Assembly: GCA_016872775.1 (NCBI GenBank)
Contig: VGZA01000001.1
Location: 1 to 64,000, forward strand
Origin: Planctomycetota bacterium
GTDB lineage: Bacteria > Planctomycetota > Planctomycetia > Pirellulales > Pirellulaceae
Reading direction: 5' to 3'
DNA: 64,000 nucleotides
A program made the position numbers and the translations under genes. Under the pieces are notes generated by a model. That model searched no databases. It had not been told where the DNA came from and was given only the letters and a program-made list of their open reading frames with translations. Of this stretch, positions 36,909 to 46,288 are shown piece by piece (position 1 is the stretch's first letter; the number at the start of each line of letters is the position of its first letter).

Positions 36909-39773
36909 TCAACGGGGTAACTCGAGATCGACTCGATCAACAACCGGATAACGATCGCCGTTATCGGACCGGAGTTCCAGTCGGTACTGCAGATAGCGGT
37001 CATTCGGACGCGTACGGTACGCGCCACGCGCCGCATCTGTCCAATCGCAGCTCCGCAGGGAATCTCTGTCGGGTGCTGACCGAGCACTGAGGACGATCGA
37101 TGTTCCGGGGGGGATCGACGAATTTGTGGCGATACGAGCGCCCCCGACCGGGCCTTCCCAGGAGAACACCCGGGACTCGTACGCCTGCCGATACGATCGG
37201 TGATAGATATGTCCCACATCCTGGGCCCAGATGAGATGCGGACCGTTCGTCGGCAGGCGTTGGATCCGCGGCTGCTCGAAGCGCCGACCATCGTTATAAA
37301 GCACGCGGGACTGCGTGCGGTGGTCGCCGTGCCGGGTATGCGCGTTGACGGCGAGATCGATCTTCCCGTCACCGTCGAAGTCCGCAGCCATCGTATCGTT
37401 GACGGAATCGGAGAAAAACGTCGTACGTCGACGGGTCGCAAATCCGGTATCGCTCCCCCAGTAGATGTGGCACGCAAGATCTTCCCGGGTCAACTCGCCG
37501 CTGTGCTGTGGAGAAACCAGATCCAGATGCCCATCGCCGTCCAAATCGGCGACGGTACGGCCCAGCGGCGCGAACCCGGGCAGCCACTGCGCGTCGGCAT
37601 GCCGATAACCGTTCTTGCCTCCCCAGAAGATGAGCGAGCCCATATCGCGGTGTCCGGAAATCGGATCGTTGTAGCTGCCGGAGAGCAGATCAAGCCAACC
37701 ATCGTTGTTGAAGTCGGCGGCGTCAACGCCCAACGCACCCGAGATCTTCAGTCTCTGCTCCTGGTGCGTCTTGAATCCGTCAGGACCGCCCCAGAGGATG
37801 CGTACGCAGTCCAGCGTGCGGGATGTGACGGCGATGTCGAGCCATTGATCGCGGTTGAAATCAGCGACGAGGTGTTCCTGCGCATAGCCGTCCATCTGCA
37901 GCGCGACGCGGCGCCCTGGGGCTGCGACGAATCCGTCCGCCCCGCCGTAGTAAATGAAAAGTTGTTCCTTCTGACCGCTCTCCTCCGCGCCAAACGGTTC
38001 CAGTACAAGGTCGAGCCAACCGTCGCGATTCAGATCGGCCACGCTGCTCGTTCCCAGGAAATGTTCGTGCAGCACGGTACGATTCGAGGACTTTTCCAGC
38101 CCCTCGGGGCCGCCCCAGAGGATGTTGGCCCCCAGTGTCGGATCGGCATGAGCGTGCGCGCCCGCGTGGCCCGAGTTCAGTACGATCAGATCGGCAAAGC
38201 CATCCGCGTTGAGGTCGCTGGCCGACGCTTCGTAGCCGCTGTGAAACGGCAGTTTCCAGACCTTCTCGGGATCAAATCCATTCCGTCCTCCCCAGTAGAG
38301 ATGCAGCGGGACCGCCTCGTCGAGTTCTCCGCCGATGCTGTTGCAGAAGACAACGCGCGTCGGCAGTTCGCGTTCCGCCGGAACCGCCGCGACATGCAAG
38401 GTGCCGGACGTCGGAAATGCCGCTTCGCCCTTGCGAAATCCACGATGTCCGTCACCGAACCAGACGAAAGAGTCACTTTGAAACGTCGTGGCGACCTGGT
38501 GAATCGCAACCACCAGATCCGAATGGCCGTCGCCATTCAGATCGGTCGCCGCAGTGGCTGCGGCAAACGGTGCGTCCAGTTGCGTCGACCGCTCGGGAGT
38601 GAATTTCCCTTGTTCGCCCCACAGAACGCGCACCGCATCCTTGTTGCGATGGCCCGCTCCCGCCTGCTCGCCACCTGCCGCGCGCGCCTGATCGAAATCG
38701 ACAAGTGTCAGGTCCGACTGATGGTCCCCGTCGAGGTCCGCAATGGTAATCTGCGTCGCGGGAAAAGCGGGCAGACGTTCGGGGGGATGCCAGTCCCGGC
38801 GCGACGCCGCGCGGAGAATAGCAATCTCGGCCGTCCGCCGACCGATGACCAGATCGGGGCGCTGGTCGCCGTTCAATTCGCCTACGGCAATACAGGCGGC
38901 ATCGTCCAGGTTCAGTTCGATCTGGGTCTGCTGCGGCTGCCATTGCTTCTCGCCGGCGGCGGTGCCCCAGAAAAAAGTGATCCTGTGGTCCGAGCCCAAA
39001 ACGATCAGATCGCCCGCCCCATCCTGATCGAGGTCCGCCGAGGTCACCGCCTGCGCTGCGACCACCGCCAGATCACGCATGTCGACGACCGAGTAACCGG
39101 TGGCGCTTCCCCAATAGACGCGAATAATCCGGCCTTCGGGCTGCGACGGCAACCAGCGCGAGGCACCCAGCACGGCAACGTCGGGCCATCCGTCCGCGTT
39201 GACGTCCGCAATGGCAACCGCAACCGCCGCGTTCATCGGTAATGGCGAGTTGACCCTCTGCGGCGACCAGCCATCCGGACCGCCCCAGGCGATCATGACG
39301 AATCGACGGTCATGGTGCACACCGATCGGGTTCGGACAAAAAACCAGATCGGTGTAACCGTCGCGGTTGAGGTCTCCCGTGGCAACCTGTTGCGAGCCTT
39401 CGACGGCAATCTCACGACTCACGGCCCGCCCCTCCGGCGCCAGCCATCCCGCGGTGGCGGGCAACATCTGGAACGTATTGTGCGTGCAGTTGAAAATCAG
39501 ATCGAGATGGCCATCGGCATTCAGATCAAATCGGTGGATCGTCCGCAGCGTACCGTCGTGGGCAGCGTACAGATTCTGTCCTCCGTCATCAAATGTCCCC
39601 CGCGCAAAATCGCGGAAAGAATCATCGACGAATCGCAGGGGGCCCTCGGCCGAAGCAGTGCCCGCCACCAAGAATGACCCGGCCATCGCCAGGGCGATGC
39701 CCAACTTCAAACTGAACGATTTCCATGAATACCAGCCCGAAGACGGGCGTCGACGTCGTCGAATGATCACCAT
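36909..39773 (-). CDS. Large secreted FG-GAP/VCBS-repeat protein
   Basis: About 954 residues. An Arg-rich N-terminus precedes a signal segment ending in ...GTASAEG. The rest is a series of FG-GAP/VCBS repeats with DxNxDGxxDL calcium-loop cores, for example FDLNADGHLDLIF, GDLNRDGYTDLVF, ADVNADGWPDVAV, SDLNADGFADLIV and ADFNNDGWLDLLS; I count more than twelve, spaced ~60 residues, interspersed with WGG or YWG strands. Such repeats fold as integrin-like beta-propellers, here probably two. Role is likely extracellular binding. ATG 39773 is supported by AGGAGG 6 nt upstream; the longer frame to 39902 is rejected. Confidence 0.9.
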   Translation of the reverse strand: MVIIRRRRRPSSGWYSWKSFSLKLGIALAMAGSFLVAGTASAEGPLRFVDDSFRDFARGTFDDGGQNLYAAHDGTLRTIHRFDLNADGHLDLIFNCTHNTFQMLPATAGWLAPEGRAVSREIAVEGSQQVATGDLNRDGYTDLVFCPNPIGVHHDRRFVMIAWGGPDGWSPQRVNSPLPMNAAVAVAIADVNADGWPDVAVLGASRWLPSQPEGRIIRVYWGSATGYSVVDMRDLAVVAAQAVTSADLDQDGAGDLIVLGSDHRITFFWGTAAGEKQWQPQQTQIELNLDDAACIAVGELNGDQRPDLVIGRRTAEIAILRAASRRDWHPPERLPAFPATQITIADLDGDHQSDLTLVDFDQARAAGGEQAGAGHRNKDAVRVLWGEQGKFTPERSTQLDAPFAAATAATDLNGDGHSDLVVAIHQVATTFQSDSFVWFGDGHRGFRKGEAAFPTSGTLHVAAVPAERELPTRVVFCNSIGGELDEAVPLHLYWGGRNGFDPEKVWKLPFHSGYEASASDLNADGFADLIVLNSGHAGAHAHADPTLGANILWGGPEGLEKSSNRTVLHEHFLGTSSVADLNRDGWLDLVLEPFGAEESGQKEQLFIYYGGADGFVAAPGRRVALQMDGYAQEHLVADFNRDQWLDIAVTSRTLDCVRILWGGPDGFKTHQEQRLKISGALGVDAADFNNDGWLDLLSGSYNDPISGHRDMGSLIFWGGKNGYRHADAQWLPGFAPLGRTVADLDGDGHLDLVSPQHSGELTREDLACHIYWGSDTGFATRRRTTFFSDSVNDTMAADFDGDGKIDLAVNAHTRHGDHRTQSRVLYNDGRRFEQPRIQRLPTNGPHLIWAQDVGHIYHRSYRQAYESRVFSWEGPVGGARIATNSSIPPGTSIVLSARSAPDRDSLRSCDWTDAARGAYRTRPNDRYLQYRLELRSDNGDRYPVVDRVDLELPR

Positions 39774-39914
39774 GCCGAACCTCCTGGCGGTTACTGATGG
39801 CCGGCCCTCGTTGCCGCCGGCCCAGGGCGCTCGCCGCCGAAACAAGACGCAAACGGGCTGCGCGTCGTCGTCGAAAATCCCGATCGGCAAAAGGACGCAC
39901 ACTGCCGGCGGCGT

Positions 39915-41312
39915 CTACTCTCCAATCAGATGCTCGATATCCTCGCGGCTGACAGTAAACAGATCCATATCCTTGCAAATCGCGCCGAGACTTACCAGGC
40001 ACTCGGTGAACAGCTCACGCGTGCGCAGTTCAAGTGCCTGGGAATCGAGCGAAGTCATGACCTTCAGAATCGTCCGGCCTTTCCGCACGTGCGTGCGTTC
40101 ATCCGATCGAATGAAGTCCGCGATGTGTCGCAGCAGTTCGTCGTTCCGGTCCGCCGCGGTATCGATCAGGTTATTGATCGTTTTCAATACTCCGACCTCG
40201 CCGAAAAGGTTGATTTCCGCCATCGCGAACGCCGGTTCCATCGGGCCACGGCAGGTCGAACCGGTGAGTCGATTCCGCAGTTCAAACGGATCGTAACCGG
40301 CCGCCAGCAAGGCGCGATGCCCGATCTCGGTATGCCGCGCCTCGTCCCAGGTAATCCTCGCCAGATCATATTCGGACTGAAAGTCGCGGAAGCGAATGTC
40401 CCAGATAAACGTCCCGAACGCCTCGATCGCATCGACCTCATCGCGCTGCGTGCGGATGAAACGTAGACGCAGGCTCTCGTACGAGTCGGCGGGAAATCTC
40501 GGCTGACCATCGGCCAGGTCGTAGTCACCCGTGTCTTTAAACGTATCGAAACGCGAATCGCGACGCGGAACCGTGCCGCGCTGAAACGGCTCGGATTGTG
40601 AGCGTAACGGTTGGGGCGCGGTCCCGCGCGGATCGGCGCCGGTTACGCCGCCGATCGATGCCAGGAGCCGCTGCAGGTGCCATCGCCATTGGGCCAATGG
40701 CGCCTCCTCCAATCCGCCCTCAACATAGGCGGCGATCGCCGCATCCGCCCAGTCGAGCATCGGTTCGTAGTCCACCAAAATTCGTCGCAGGCAACGAATC
40801 GTGGGCGCATCCGCGACGGGATCGGTGTCATCGATGTGGTGCCGGTAAGCCGTCGCCAGCGTCTGGCCGACAACCTGATGGATGCCGGCCAGCAACGCAA
40901 CCGAGGAATCCGCCATCAGCAGCTCGTCGATGAAGCCGTCAATTTCCGCATCGCGAAAGTCATCGATTTGCGGCAGCCGCATTTCTTGTTCGGCGAGCCG
41001 CTCCCGAAGCATGCGCGCGGCATCGGCATGGTAGAAGATGTGCCTGCCCGTTTCCAATTTCACTTCGAATTCGGGAATCGACAAGGTCCAAGCACCCAGC
41101 CCCTGCATCAAGCGACGTTCGAAATAGAAGTATCGCAGCAGCCTGCGGGAATTTTCCGCGACGGTAAACTTACCGCCCAACTGCCGCTTGTCACGAGGAA
41201 AACGATAGCGGAACTCGCGCCGTCGCTGCTCCGCCGCCAAACGTTGGTCCGGCAACGACACAGCGGGTATCGGATCGGCGTTCGACCGATCGTTAGATTG
41301 CTGACTGTCCAT
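39915..41312 (-). CDS. Ferritin-like diiron-type protein (DUF455-like)
   Basis: 465 residues. The C-terminal half is a four-helix-bundle with the carboxylate/His pattern of ferritin-like proteins: TQRDEVDAIEAFGTFIWD, TWDEARHTEIGHRALLA, MAEINLFGEVGVLKTINN and RSDERTHVRKGRTIL, giving E, ExxH, E and ExxH-type ligands. This resembles DUF455-type proteins and AurF-like diiron enzymes. The N-terminal half is helical with no family I recognise. GGAG lies ~9 nt before the ATG. A diiron oxygenase or rubrerythrin-like role is likely; substrate unknown. It stands alone, 140 bp upstream of the FG-GAP gene on the same strand. Confidence 0.72.
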   Translation of the reverse strand: MDSQQSNDRSNADPIPAVSLPDQRLAAEQRRREFRYRFPRDKRQLGGKFTVAENSRRLLRYFYFERRLMQGLGAWTLSIPEFEVKLETGRHIFYHADAARMLRERLAEQEMRLPQIDDFRDAEIDGFIDELLMADSSVALLAGIHQVVGQTLATAYRHHIDDTDPVADAPTIRCLRRILVDYEPMLDWADAAIAAYVEGGLEEAPLAQWRWHLQRLLASIGGVTGADPRGTAPQPLRSQSEPFQRGTVPRRDSRFDTFKDTGDYDLADGQPRFPADSYESLRLRFIRTQRDEVDAIEAFGTFIWDIRFRDFQSEYDLARITWDEARHTEIGHRALLAAGYDPFELRNRLTGSTCRGPMEPAFAMAEINLFGEVGVLKTINNLIDTAADRNDELLRHIADFIRSDERTHVRKGRTILKVMTSLDSQALELRTRELFTECLVSLGAICKDMDLFTVSREDIEHLIGE

Positions 41313-41419
41313 CGGTTTCGCTCCAACAAATCCGGGGGAAAGTGAAGGGTGAAGGGCTCCTCACCTGTGACACAAAGGGTACCCGTTGTCTGTTTTTGAA
41401 CGTTGAAACGCGGTCAACG

Positions 41420-41842
41420 TTAGCTCGAAAGATAGTGTATTGGCTGGGCAGAGTCTACGAGCAGAAAGGCCCCGTAACCCGTAACCCCGTTCACCGCGGG
41501 AACTTTCAACCGCAGCCAGCGTTCGTAAGACAGCGGCAGCGATGCTTCGATGTCCGATGGCGGCTCGCCTTGGTTTGCCGATGGCTCCATGAACCGTCGG
41601 GCCCGTTTCCAAAGTCCGGCAGGTAAGTCCTGGATCTCGGCCAGCGGATCGTTCTTCGGGTCGGATTCGGGGTAGGCCAGAAAATAGTAGTTGAACTCCA
41701 GTTCGTCCGGCGCGCGATTCGATGGGAGATCCCAGCGGATCGTGGCAGGCGAATCGGCGGCCCGCAGATGTTGCACGATCTTCGGTTCAACCTGATCTTT
41801 GTCGACGCTTCTGGCCAGTTCACGACTGTCGGAAGTTCCCAC
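41420..41842 (-). CDS. Hypothetical protein remnant, 140 aa, unrecognised
   Basis: A 140-codon frame with plausible composition ([38 protein letters not shown]). The N-terminal ~20 residues overlap, in another frame, the tail of the kinase remnant, and no ribosome-binding site is visible. It may be the surviving 3' end of a gene whose 5' part was lost in the same event that truncated the kinase. I recognise no family. Treat as a possible fragment. Confidence 0.35.
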   Translation of the reverse strand: MGTSDSRELARSVDKDQVEPKIVQHLRAADSPATIRWDLPSNRAPDELEFNYYFLAYPESDPKNDPLAEIQDLPAGLWKRARRFMEPSANQGEPPSDIEASLPLSYERWLRLKVPAVNGVTGYGAFLLVDSAQPIHYLSS

Positions 41843-41871
41843 GCAGGAATCGCAGCGAGAACTGAATGCCA

Positions 41872-42117
41872 GGCGGGCGTCCCCGAAATGTGGCGCATTG
41901 CATCGTCGTCCTGAGCGACCGCAAGTCCAAAATCAACGATCCGTGGCCGGCCGTCTTCGGCGAGAATCATGTTCGATGGTTTCAAGTCGCGGTGCAGGAG
42001 TCCGCACTGGTGGATCGCGCGAAGACCGTCGGCCACCTGACCGACAATCTCCAACGCCCGCGCCGCGTGCCGTGCCCGTTTCGGGTGAGCGATGTGCGGC
42101 CGGAACGGGCCAGCGAT
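41872..42117 (-). pseudogene. Serine/threonine protein kinase fragment (catalytic loop only)
   Basis: Starting immediately after the HTTM stop and in the same frame, the sequence reads [18 protein letters not shown], then the kinase catalytic loop [11 protein letters not shown] and DFGLAVAQ, ending near HISGTPA where the activation loop and APE motif should follow. The N-lobe (Gly-rich loop, Lys, Glu) and the rest of the C-lobe are missing: about 80 residues of a ~270-residue domain remain, with no start codon. Homology to bacterial Hanks-type kinases is unambiguous, but the fragment cannot be an active enzyme. Confidence 0.8.
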
Positions 42118-43212
42118 TCATCCATTCGCGCTGCAGCTGGCCAGTCGGGACGCATTGGCCGGCGAAGAGCCAGAATTGCCAGCGGTCGCGGACTTCCCGA
42201 TGCGAAGCCACTTCCACCGCCTGCCAAGATACTCCACCGCCGCCCGCATCAACGGCGACGGAACGAAGGCCAGATTGCCGATGAGCATTGCCAGCCCAAA
42301 CGTTGGCATGCCGAGCGCAACGGCGATTCCGCCATGCACCATCACCGCCATCGCCAACATGATCCAACGTGTTGCCCGCGGCCAGACCAGGACACAATAG
42401 AATGTCTCCCAAATCACTGTCAGGTGGGTCAGCAGTGCGATCAAGGCGGGAAAACGAATCAGCCATGTCAGGTCCAAAGACTGGTAATCATAGTTCGAAA
42501 GGGCCATCCACAATGCGCTGCCGTCCCACCAATCGGTGCCCTTGAGTTTACTGATGCCGCCAAAAAAGTAGATCACGCACATATGGATCTGCACCAGGCG
42601 CACCGCCACGGTGGCCCAGGCCGATGATGGCGGCTGCAGGCTATCGCGCGATTCGGGATCACGCCTGGCGGCGCGCAGGCTGTCGATCGACCAGACCGCA
42701 CCGCTCGGCCCAAGCATCAAGTACGTTGCCAACAGAGCATTGACCTGATCCAGTCCATAAAGGGCCCCTTGCAGACGGTGGCAATAGCTGAGCGTCAGGA
42801 TCCAGGCCAGAACCGCCACCGTTCGCGTGAACAGTCCCGCCGTCAGCATCGCGTAGACCACCAGCGCTGCGATATGGATCAACCAGAGCAGCCAGGCCGA
42901 GTCGACATGCCAGAACAGGCTCCAGGCGCCCGGCGCATTCGCTTGGTTCATCTCACGGGAAAGTTCCGTACTGATCCAGGCATTGGGTCCAAGGAAGCTC
43001 TGCAGGTCCAGCGTCCAGACGGCGTGGGAATAGAACAGCATCGCCCCTCCGAGGATCCGCAACATCGCCAGAGTGTGGGGAGAGGAAGGGGCAAACCAAA
43101 AATCGTTCCAGAGCGGACGGTCGAGCACGTTTGTCCAGACCGATCCCGGACTGCGATCCGACCGGATCGGCACGGAACGGGCAACGTGGGGGGCACCGCT
43201 TTTCGATTTCAT
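42118..43212 (-). CDS. HTTM-domain (vitamin K-dependent gamma-carboxylase-like) membrane protein
   Basis: 364 residues with several transmembrane helices. The opening LAMLRILGGAMLFYSHAVW followed by FLGPNAWIS is the HTTM (horizontally transferred transmembrane) signature, and VRLVQIHMCVIYFFGGISKLKG with its conserved His and Lys is the central motif. The HTTM family is related to eukaryotic gamma-glutamyl carboxylase, but bacterial members mostly lack known substrates. ATGA overlap with the preceding gene makes a two-gene unit. The 3' end directly abuts the kinase fragment, and the last ~25 residues (SSPANASRLASCSANG) look atypical, possibly read-through into rearranged DNA. Confidence 0.88.
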   Translation of the reverse strand: MKSKSGAPHVARSVPIRSDRSPGSVWTNVLDRPLWNDFWFAPSSPHTLAMLRILGGAMLFYSHAVWTLDLQSFLGPNAWISTELSREMNQANAPGAWSLFWHVDSAWLLWLIHIAALVVYAMLTAGLFTRTVAVLAWILTLSYCHRLQGALYGLDQVNALLATYLMLGPSGAVWSIDSLRAARRDPESRDSLQPPSSAWATVAVRLVQIHMCVIYFFGGISKLKGTDWWDGSALWMALSNYDYQSLDLTWLIRFPALIALLTHLTVIWETFYCVLVWPRATRWIMLAMAVMVHGGIAVALGMPTFGLAMLIGNLAFVPSPLMRAAVEYLGRRWKWLRIGKSATAGNSGSSPANASRLASCSANG

Positions 43213-43859
43213 GGGGATGTAACTCGCGACGTCGGCGGCGAGGCGGGAACGTCGTCCAGATCCGAATACGAACGGGGATCGGTCAAGGACGGACTTTCGC
43301 GCAGCAGGACATCGTAGGGAATCATGCGATGTTCGACCCGCGTAATCGATGCGGCCGGAACTCCGTAGGCAGTACGCAGGTGATTCTCAAACGAACCGCG
43401 GATCCGAAAATAGTTGGCCAACGCGTCGGCATGCCGCGACCTCGAAATCGAGTCGGCATCGTCCGGCAACGGATCGGGGTAGGCGCCGTGCAGAAACTCC
43501 GTGAGCATGAAATGGCGGTGATACATCAGCCGAGGCCGGTGCAGTGCGCGATCGGGATACGTGATCGCGGTCGGTGGACGATCGTCATCGGCGTCCAGTG
43601 AAGCGCGCATCAGGTGGTTGGCGGCCGGCGGATTCGGAGCAAAAAACGCATATCCATGATTGAGAAACATGAAATTGATATACGGCCGAAGCCACGGCAT
43701 CACGATCTCCGCGTCCGGCGCGGGATTTCCGCCAGGTGGAATCGTGTTGAAGTGAAACGGGCTCAGGAACATCGCAAAGATATGCAGCAACAAAAGGCTG
43801 CTCGCGGCCAAACGCCCCAGACGACCGATGCCCCAACGCTCAACGGAATCCGCGGACAT
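43209..43859 (-). CDS. Conserved membrane-anchored protein, HTTM partner
   Basis: 216 residues. One N-terminal membrane helix (~18-36, AASSLLLLHIFAMFLSPF) and then an extracytoplasmic region with NFMFLNHGYAFFAPNPP, a motif I associate with proteins encoded next to HTTM genes in planctomycetes, and RLMYHRHFMLTEFL. The C-terminal 35 residues are Pro/Ser-rich. Translated just before and overlapping the HTTM gene, it is a likely stable partner. No enzymatic motif is seen. AGGAAG lies ~8 nt upstream of the ATG. Confidence 0.75.
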   Translation of the reverse strand: MSADSVERWGIGRLGRLAASSLLLLHIFAMFLSPFHFNTIPPGGNPAPDAEIVMPWLRPYINFMFLNHGYAFFAPNPPAANHLMRASLDADDDRPPTAITYPDRALHRPRLMYHRHFMLTEFLHGAYPDPLPDDADSISRSRHADALANYFRIRGSFENHLRTAYGVPAASITRVEHRMIPYDVLLRESPSLTDPRSYSDLDDVPASPPTSRVTSP

Positions 43860-43971
43860 ACGGAGAGCTTCCTGGTTCGGAAAAAATGAACGGGCCGGCC
43901 AAGTCTGCTATCGGCCATCCGCACCCACGGCGAAAGATATTCCGGTGCGGCTGGATTTGTCGATACAAAAC

Positions 43972-44006
43972 GAAAAACCCCGCGTCGCATAACCGCGACG
44001 CGGGGT
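43972..44006 (-). terminator. Rho-independent terminator of the TIGR03000-like gene
   Basis: Perfect 11-bp inverted repeat (43978-43988 with 43995-44005), CCCCGCGTCGC with a 6-nt loop, followed on the minus strand by a five-T run (TTTTTCGTTTT). It lies ~60 bp past the stop of the minus-strand gene ending at 44065 and upstream of the HTTM pair, so it separates the two units. Confidence 0.85.
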
Positions 44007-44064
44007 ATATTTATCCCCTCGGGATCGTCGACAATCGGTCGTGTCGGATCGGATCCGCAGCGGC

Positions 44065-45027
44065 CTACCGTGCGTTGGCGACCTTGGCTCCATCGAGTTG
44101 GAAATCCAAGGTGCGGCTTTCGCCAGCGCGGAGCGTAATCGTTTTCTCCTGCGTCAGCGTGCGGCCGTCCTGCTGGTATTCAACCATCACCGTGTAGTTT
44201 TCCCACTCGGCGCCGTCGTCCAGGGTCGTGGTGGTAAAGGTACGAACACCGCCGATTGTCTTCGTTTCGTGTCCGGCAAGAACGACCTTGGCGCTGTGCG
44301 GAACATAGACGGTCAACGAGGTCTCCGGACGGGACTCCAGATCGAACGCGATTTCCGTGTTCTCGCCGGCACGCAGCATTACCGTCTTGGTTTCCTCAAT
44401 CTTGCGCCCGTTGCGAGTAATTTCCGCTCGCACTTCATACGTATAATCGAAACCATGATTCAGATTGCGCGACACAAACTGTCGATGGGCTCCCGTACTG
44501 GTCGTCGCCACGCCGTTCACAAAGACCTTGGCGTCGGTCGGAACATCCACCGCCAGCAACGCGTGAGAGGCTCGGTACTGCGTGTTGCCGCCTGGAGCAG
44601 GCAACGGCGCTTCCCCGCCTTCGGCCGGAGGCGATTCGCTTTCGGGTGCTACCCGATAAATCGTGCTCGAACCGCCGTTAGAGCCGCCGCCCGACGAGCC
44701 GCCACTGCTGCCGTGGTAACGAACAACCGCGTGACCACCGCTCGATCCCCAACTACCGCCACTGGAGCCCCACGATCCGTGGGAGCGATGACTGTGCCAG
44801 CGATCGTGAATCCGAGCGAACAATCCGCGGCGATAATGGCCGCTGCTGCCGCCGCTCGAACCCCAACTGCCACCACTCGAGCCTCGCGACCAACCTCCGC
44901 TGGATCCCCCGCTCGATCCCCAACCCCCACCGCTCGACCCATATCCCCAGCCAGCATAAGCCTGTCCGGCAAACAGGACGACAGTCGTCACGGCAATTAC
45001 CGCCGTGAGTCGTTTCGATCGACGCAT
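44065..45027 (-). CDS. Secreted Gly/Ser-rich protein with two TIGR03000-like domains
   Basis: 320 residues. Signal peptide ending ...AGQAYAG, then ~100 residues of Gly/Ser/Trp repeats (GGSWGSSGGS-type units) with an embedded basic/His patch, then two copies of a planctomycete-specific domain. Copy 1 (~160-225) reads LLAVDVPTDAKVFVNG...TYEVRAEI; copy 2 (~232-305) reads LTVYVPHSAKVVLAGHETK...TVMVEYQQ. TIGR03000-type domains are known only from planctomycetes and have no assigned function. A cell-surface role is likely. The start is fixed by GAGGGGG 6 nt upstream. Confidence 0.88.
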   Translation of the reverse strand: MRRSKRLTAVIAVTTVVLFAGQAYAGWGYGSSGGGWGSSGGSSGGWSRGSSGGSWGSSGGSSGHYRRGLFARIHDRWHSHRSHGSWGSSGGSWGSSGGHAVVRYHGSSGGSSGGGSNGGSSTIYRVAPESESPPAEGGEAPLPAPGGNTQYRASHALLAVDVPTDAKVFVNGVATTSTGAHRQFVSRNLNHGFDYTYEVRAEITRNGRKIEETKTVMLRAGENTEIAFDLESRPETSLTVYVPHSAKVVLAGHETKTIGGVRTFTTTTLDDGAEWENYTVMVEYQQDGRTLTQEKTITLRAGESRTLDFQLDGAKVANAR

Positions 45028-45296
45028 CGAAATACCCCCTCAATTTGAATGGAAAAATGGTCCATTGGCGACGGAATAGTCTTCTCAAACTTCCTATCTA
45101 GCCACAACATAGCAACCTTAGCATGTAAATCAAGAACTATGGGATGACTTTTATACCAGGGAAGCATGGGATTACTAGGTAAAATACAGCGATTGTAACG
45201 GTGATCAGGACAGGCAAAACGCACCTCGAAGCCCGGGTTTGGACTGGGAACGTCGGCGTCACGACGGTTTATCGATTTGGACTCGTCCCGGTACTA

Positions 45297-46175
45297 TCAG
45301 GAGAGGGAGGGATTGGAGCGTCGCGTTGCAACGCTCCGGCTCGGTCCTAGCTCTCGGATCGGTAGTCGACCGTCTTGTGCGTAAACGTTGAGTGCTGGCC
45401 AGTGATTGCGCAGGTAGTTCAGTGCCTTACCGAGCTTGCTGGACGGGAGTAGCGCCCTGGCCACCACACCGTCGAGCCATTGGCTGAAACGGTCCAGGAT
45501 CAATCGCGATTCCTTCTGACGAACTTCCGTTCGCGCGTCATTCGTCCAGTCCGACGCGCGACGCTCGATGTCAAACAACTGACCGGTCAGCCCTAGCGGT
45601 AACGCGCTCGTCCGCAGATCCTCGTCCTTGGCCTCAAAGACATGACGGCACGCATGCGACCAACAGGCCATGCGCGTCATGGAGCTGCCTGGTGCCAATA
45701 CCACGCTCAAATTGCCTGAGAACAGGAACAATCCCCCTTGTCGCCCATCCATCGAGAGCTCGTTCTTGACGATTCCAAATAGCCCATCGAAACTTTTTCC
45801 CATGTCGACTGCCGCGCGATGTAAATAGACTTGCATCCAGGTGGCAAGCTGAGCATCAGGCAACTCGCTGTGTATGTCGCAGAACAACTTCCAAGGCCGC
45901 CAACGCATCGACCGGAATCGAATCGATGCTCCATCTTTCGTGCGAACGCGGATACAGTGCAAACCGCTGCCACGCACAACCACGGGAACGAATGCCGACG
46001 GTCTCTCGCGTGACTCCGACGATGGCGAAGTTGCCAATTCGATATTGCGCTTCCAGTAATAGGACGTCGCCACCGAACAACCGACCGACTGGCAAAACTG
46101 CGCGATCGTCTGCTCGCTCTGACGGAACTGCTCGAATCGCTCCGTCTAGAGTTGAAGCGAGCTGGGATCAGACAT
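45297..46175 (-). mobile_element. Collapsed IS66-family element (TnpA'-TnpB'-TnpC' remnant)
   Basis: Three IS66 proteins are compressed into ~880 bp. From 46175 an accessory TnpA-like start (MSDPSSLQL, amber stop at 46148-46146, then TERFEQFRQSEQTIAQFCQ and SYYWKR) runs on to AFVPVVVRG. Without a new start it becomes TnpB-like (YLHRAAVDMGKSFDGLFGIV, QGGLFLFSGN), then abruptly TnpC-like (MACWSHACRHVFEAKDEDL, PLGLTGQLFDIERRA, GKALNYLRNHWPALNVYAQDG). The TnpC catalytic N-terminal half and most of TnpB are deleted, and the stop codon replaces a usually aromatic position, so the element is dead. No terminal inverted repeats were identified. Confidence 0.85.
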
Positions 46176-46288
46176 TCGAGACATTGACTCGGCCTCCAAA
46201 ATCGGTGAAAAGTTCTGTGACCACGTCACAAAACTACACCCGGATTCCAAGCCAGGTCGCCGAAAAAGTGGGCGAGGTCTATGTACGC

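Noticed and set aside
41312-41419. A small gene in the gap between the ferritin-like gene and the 140-aa fragment.
   Set aside because: Short frames only, with no ribosome site or coding signal.
46200-46235. GTGAC-CAC-GTCAC inverted repeat as a regulatory operator.
   Set aside because: Short, near a dead IS element, and no intact gene starts next to it.
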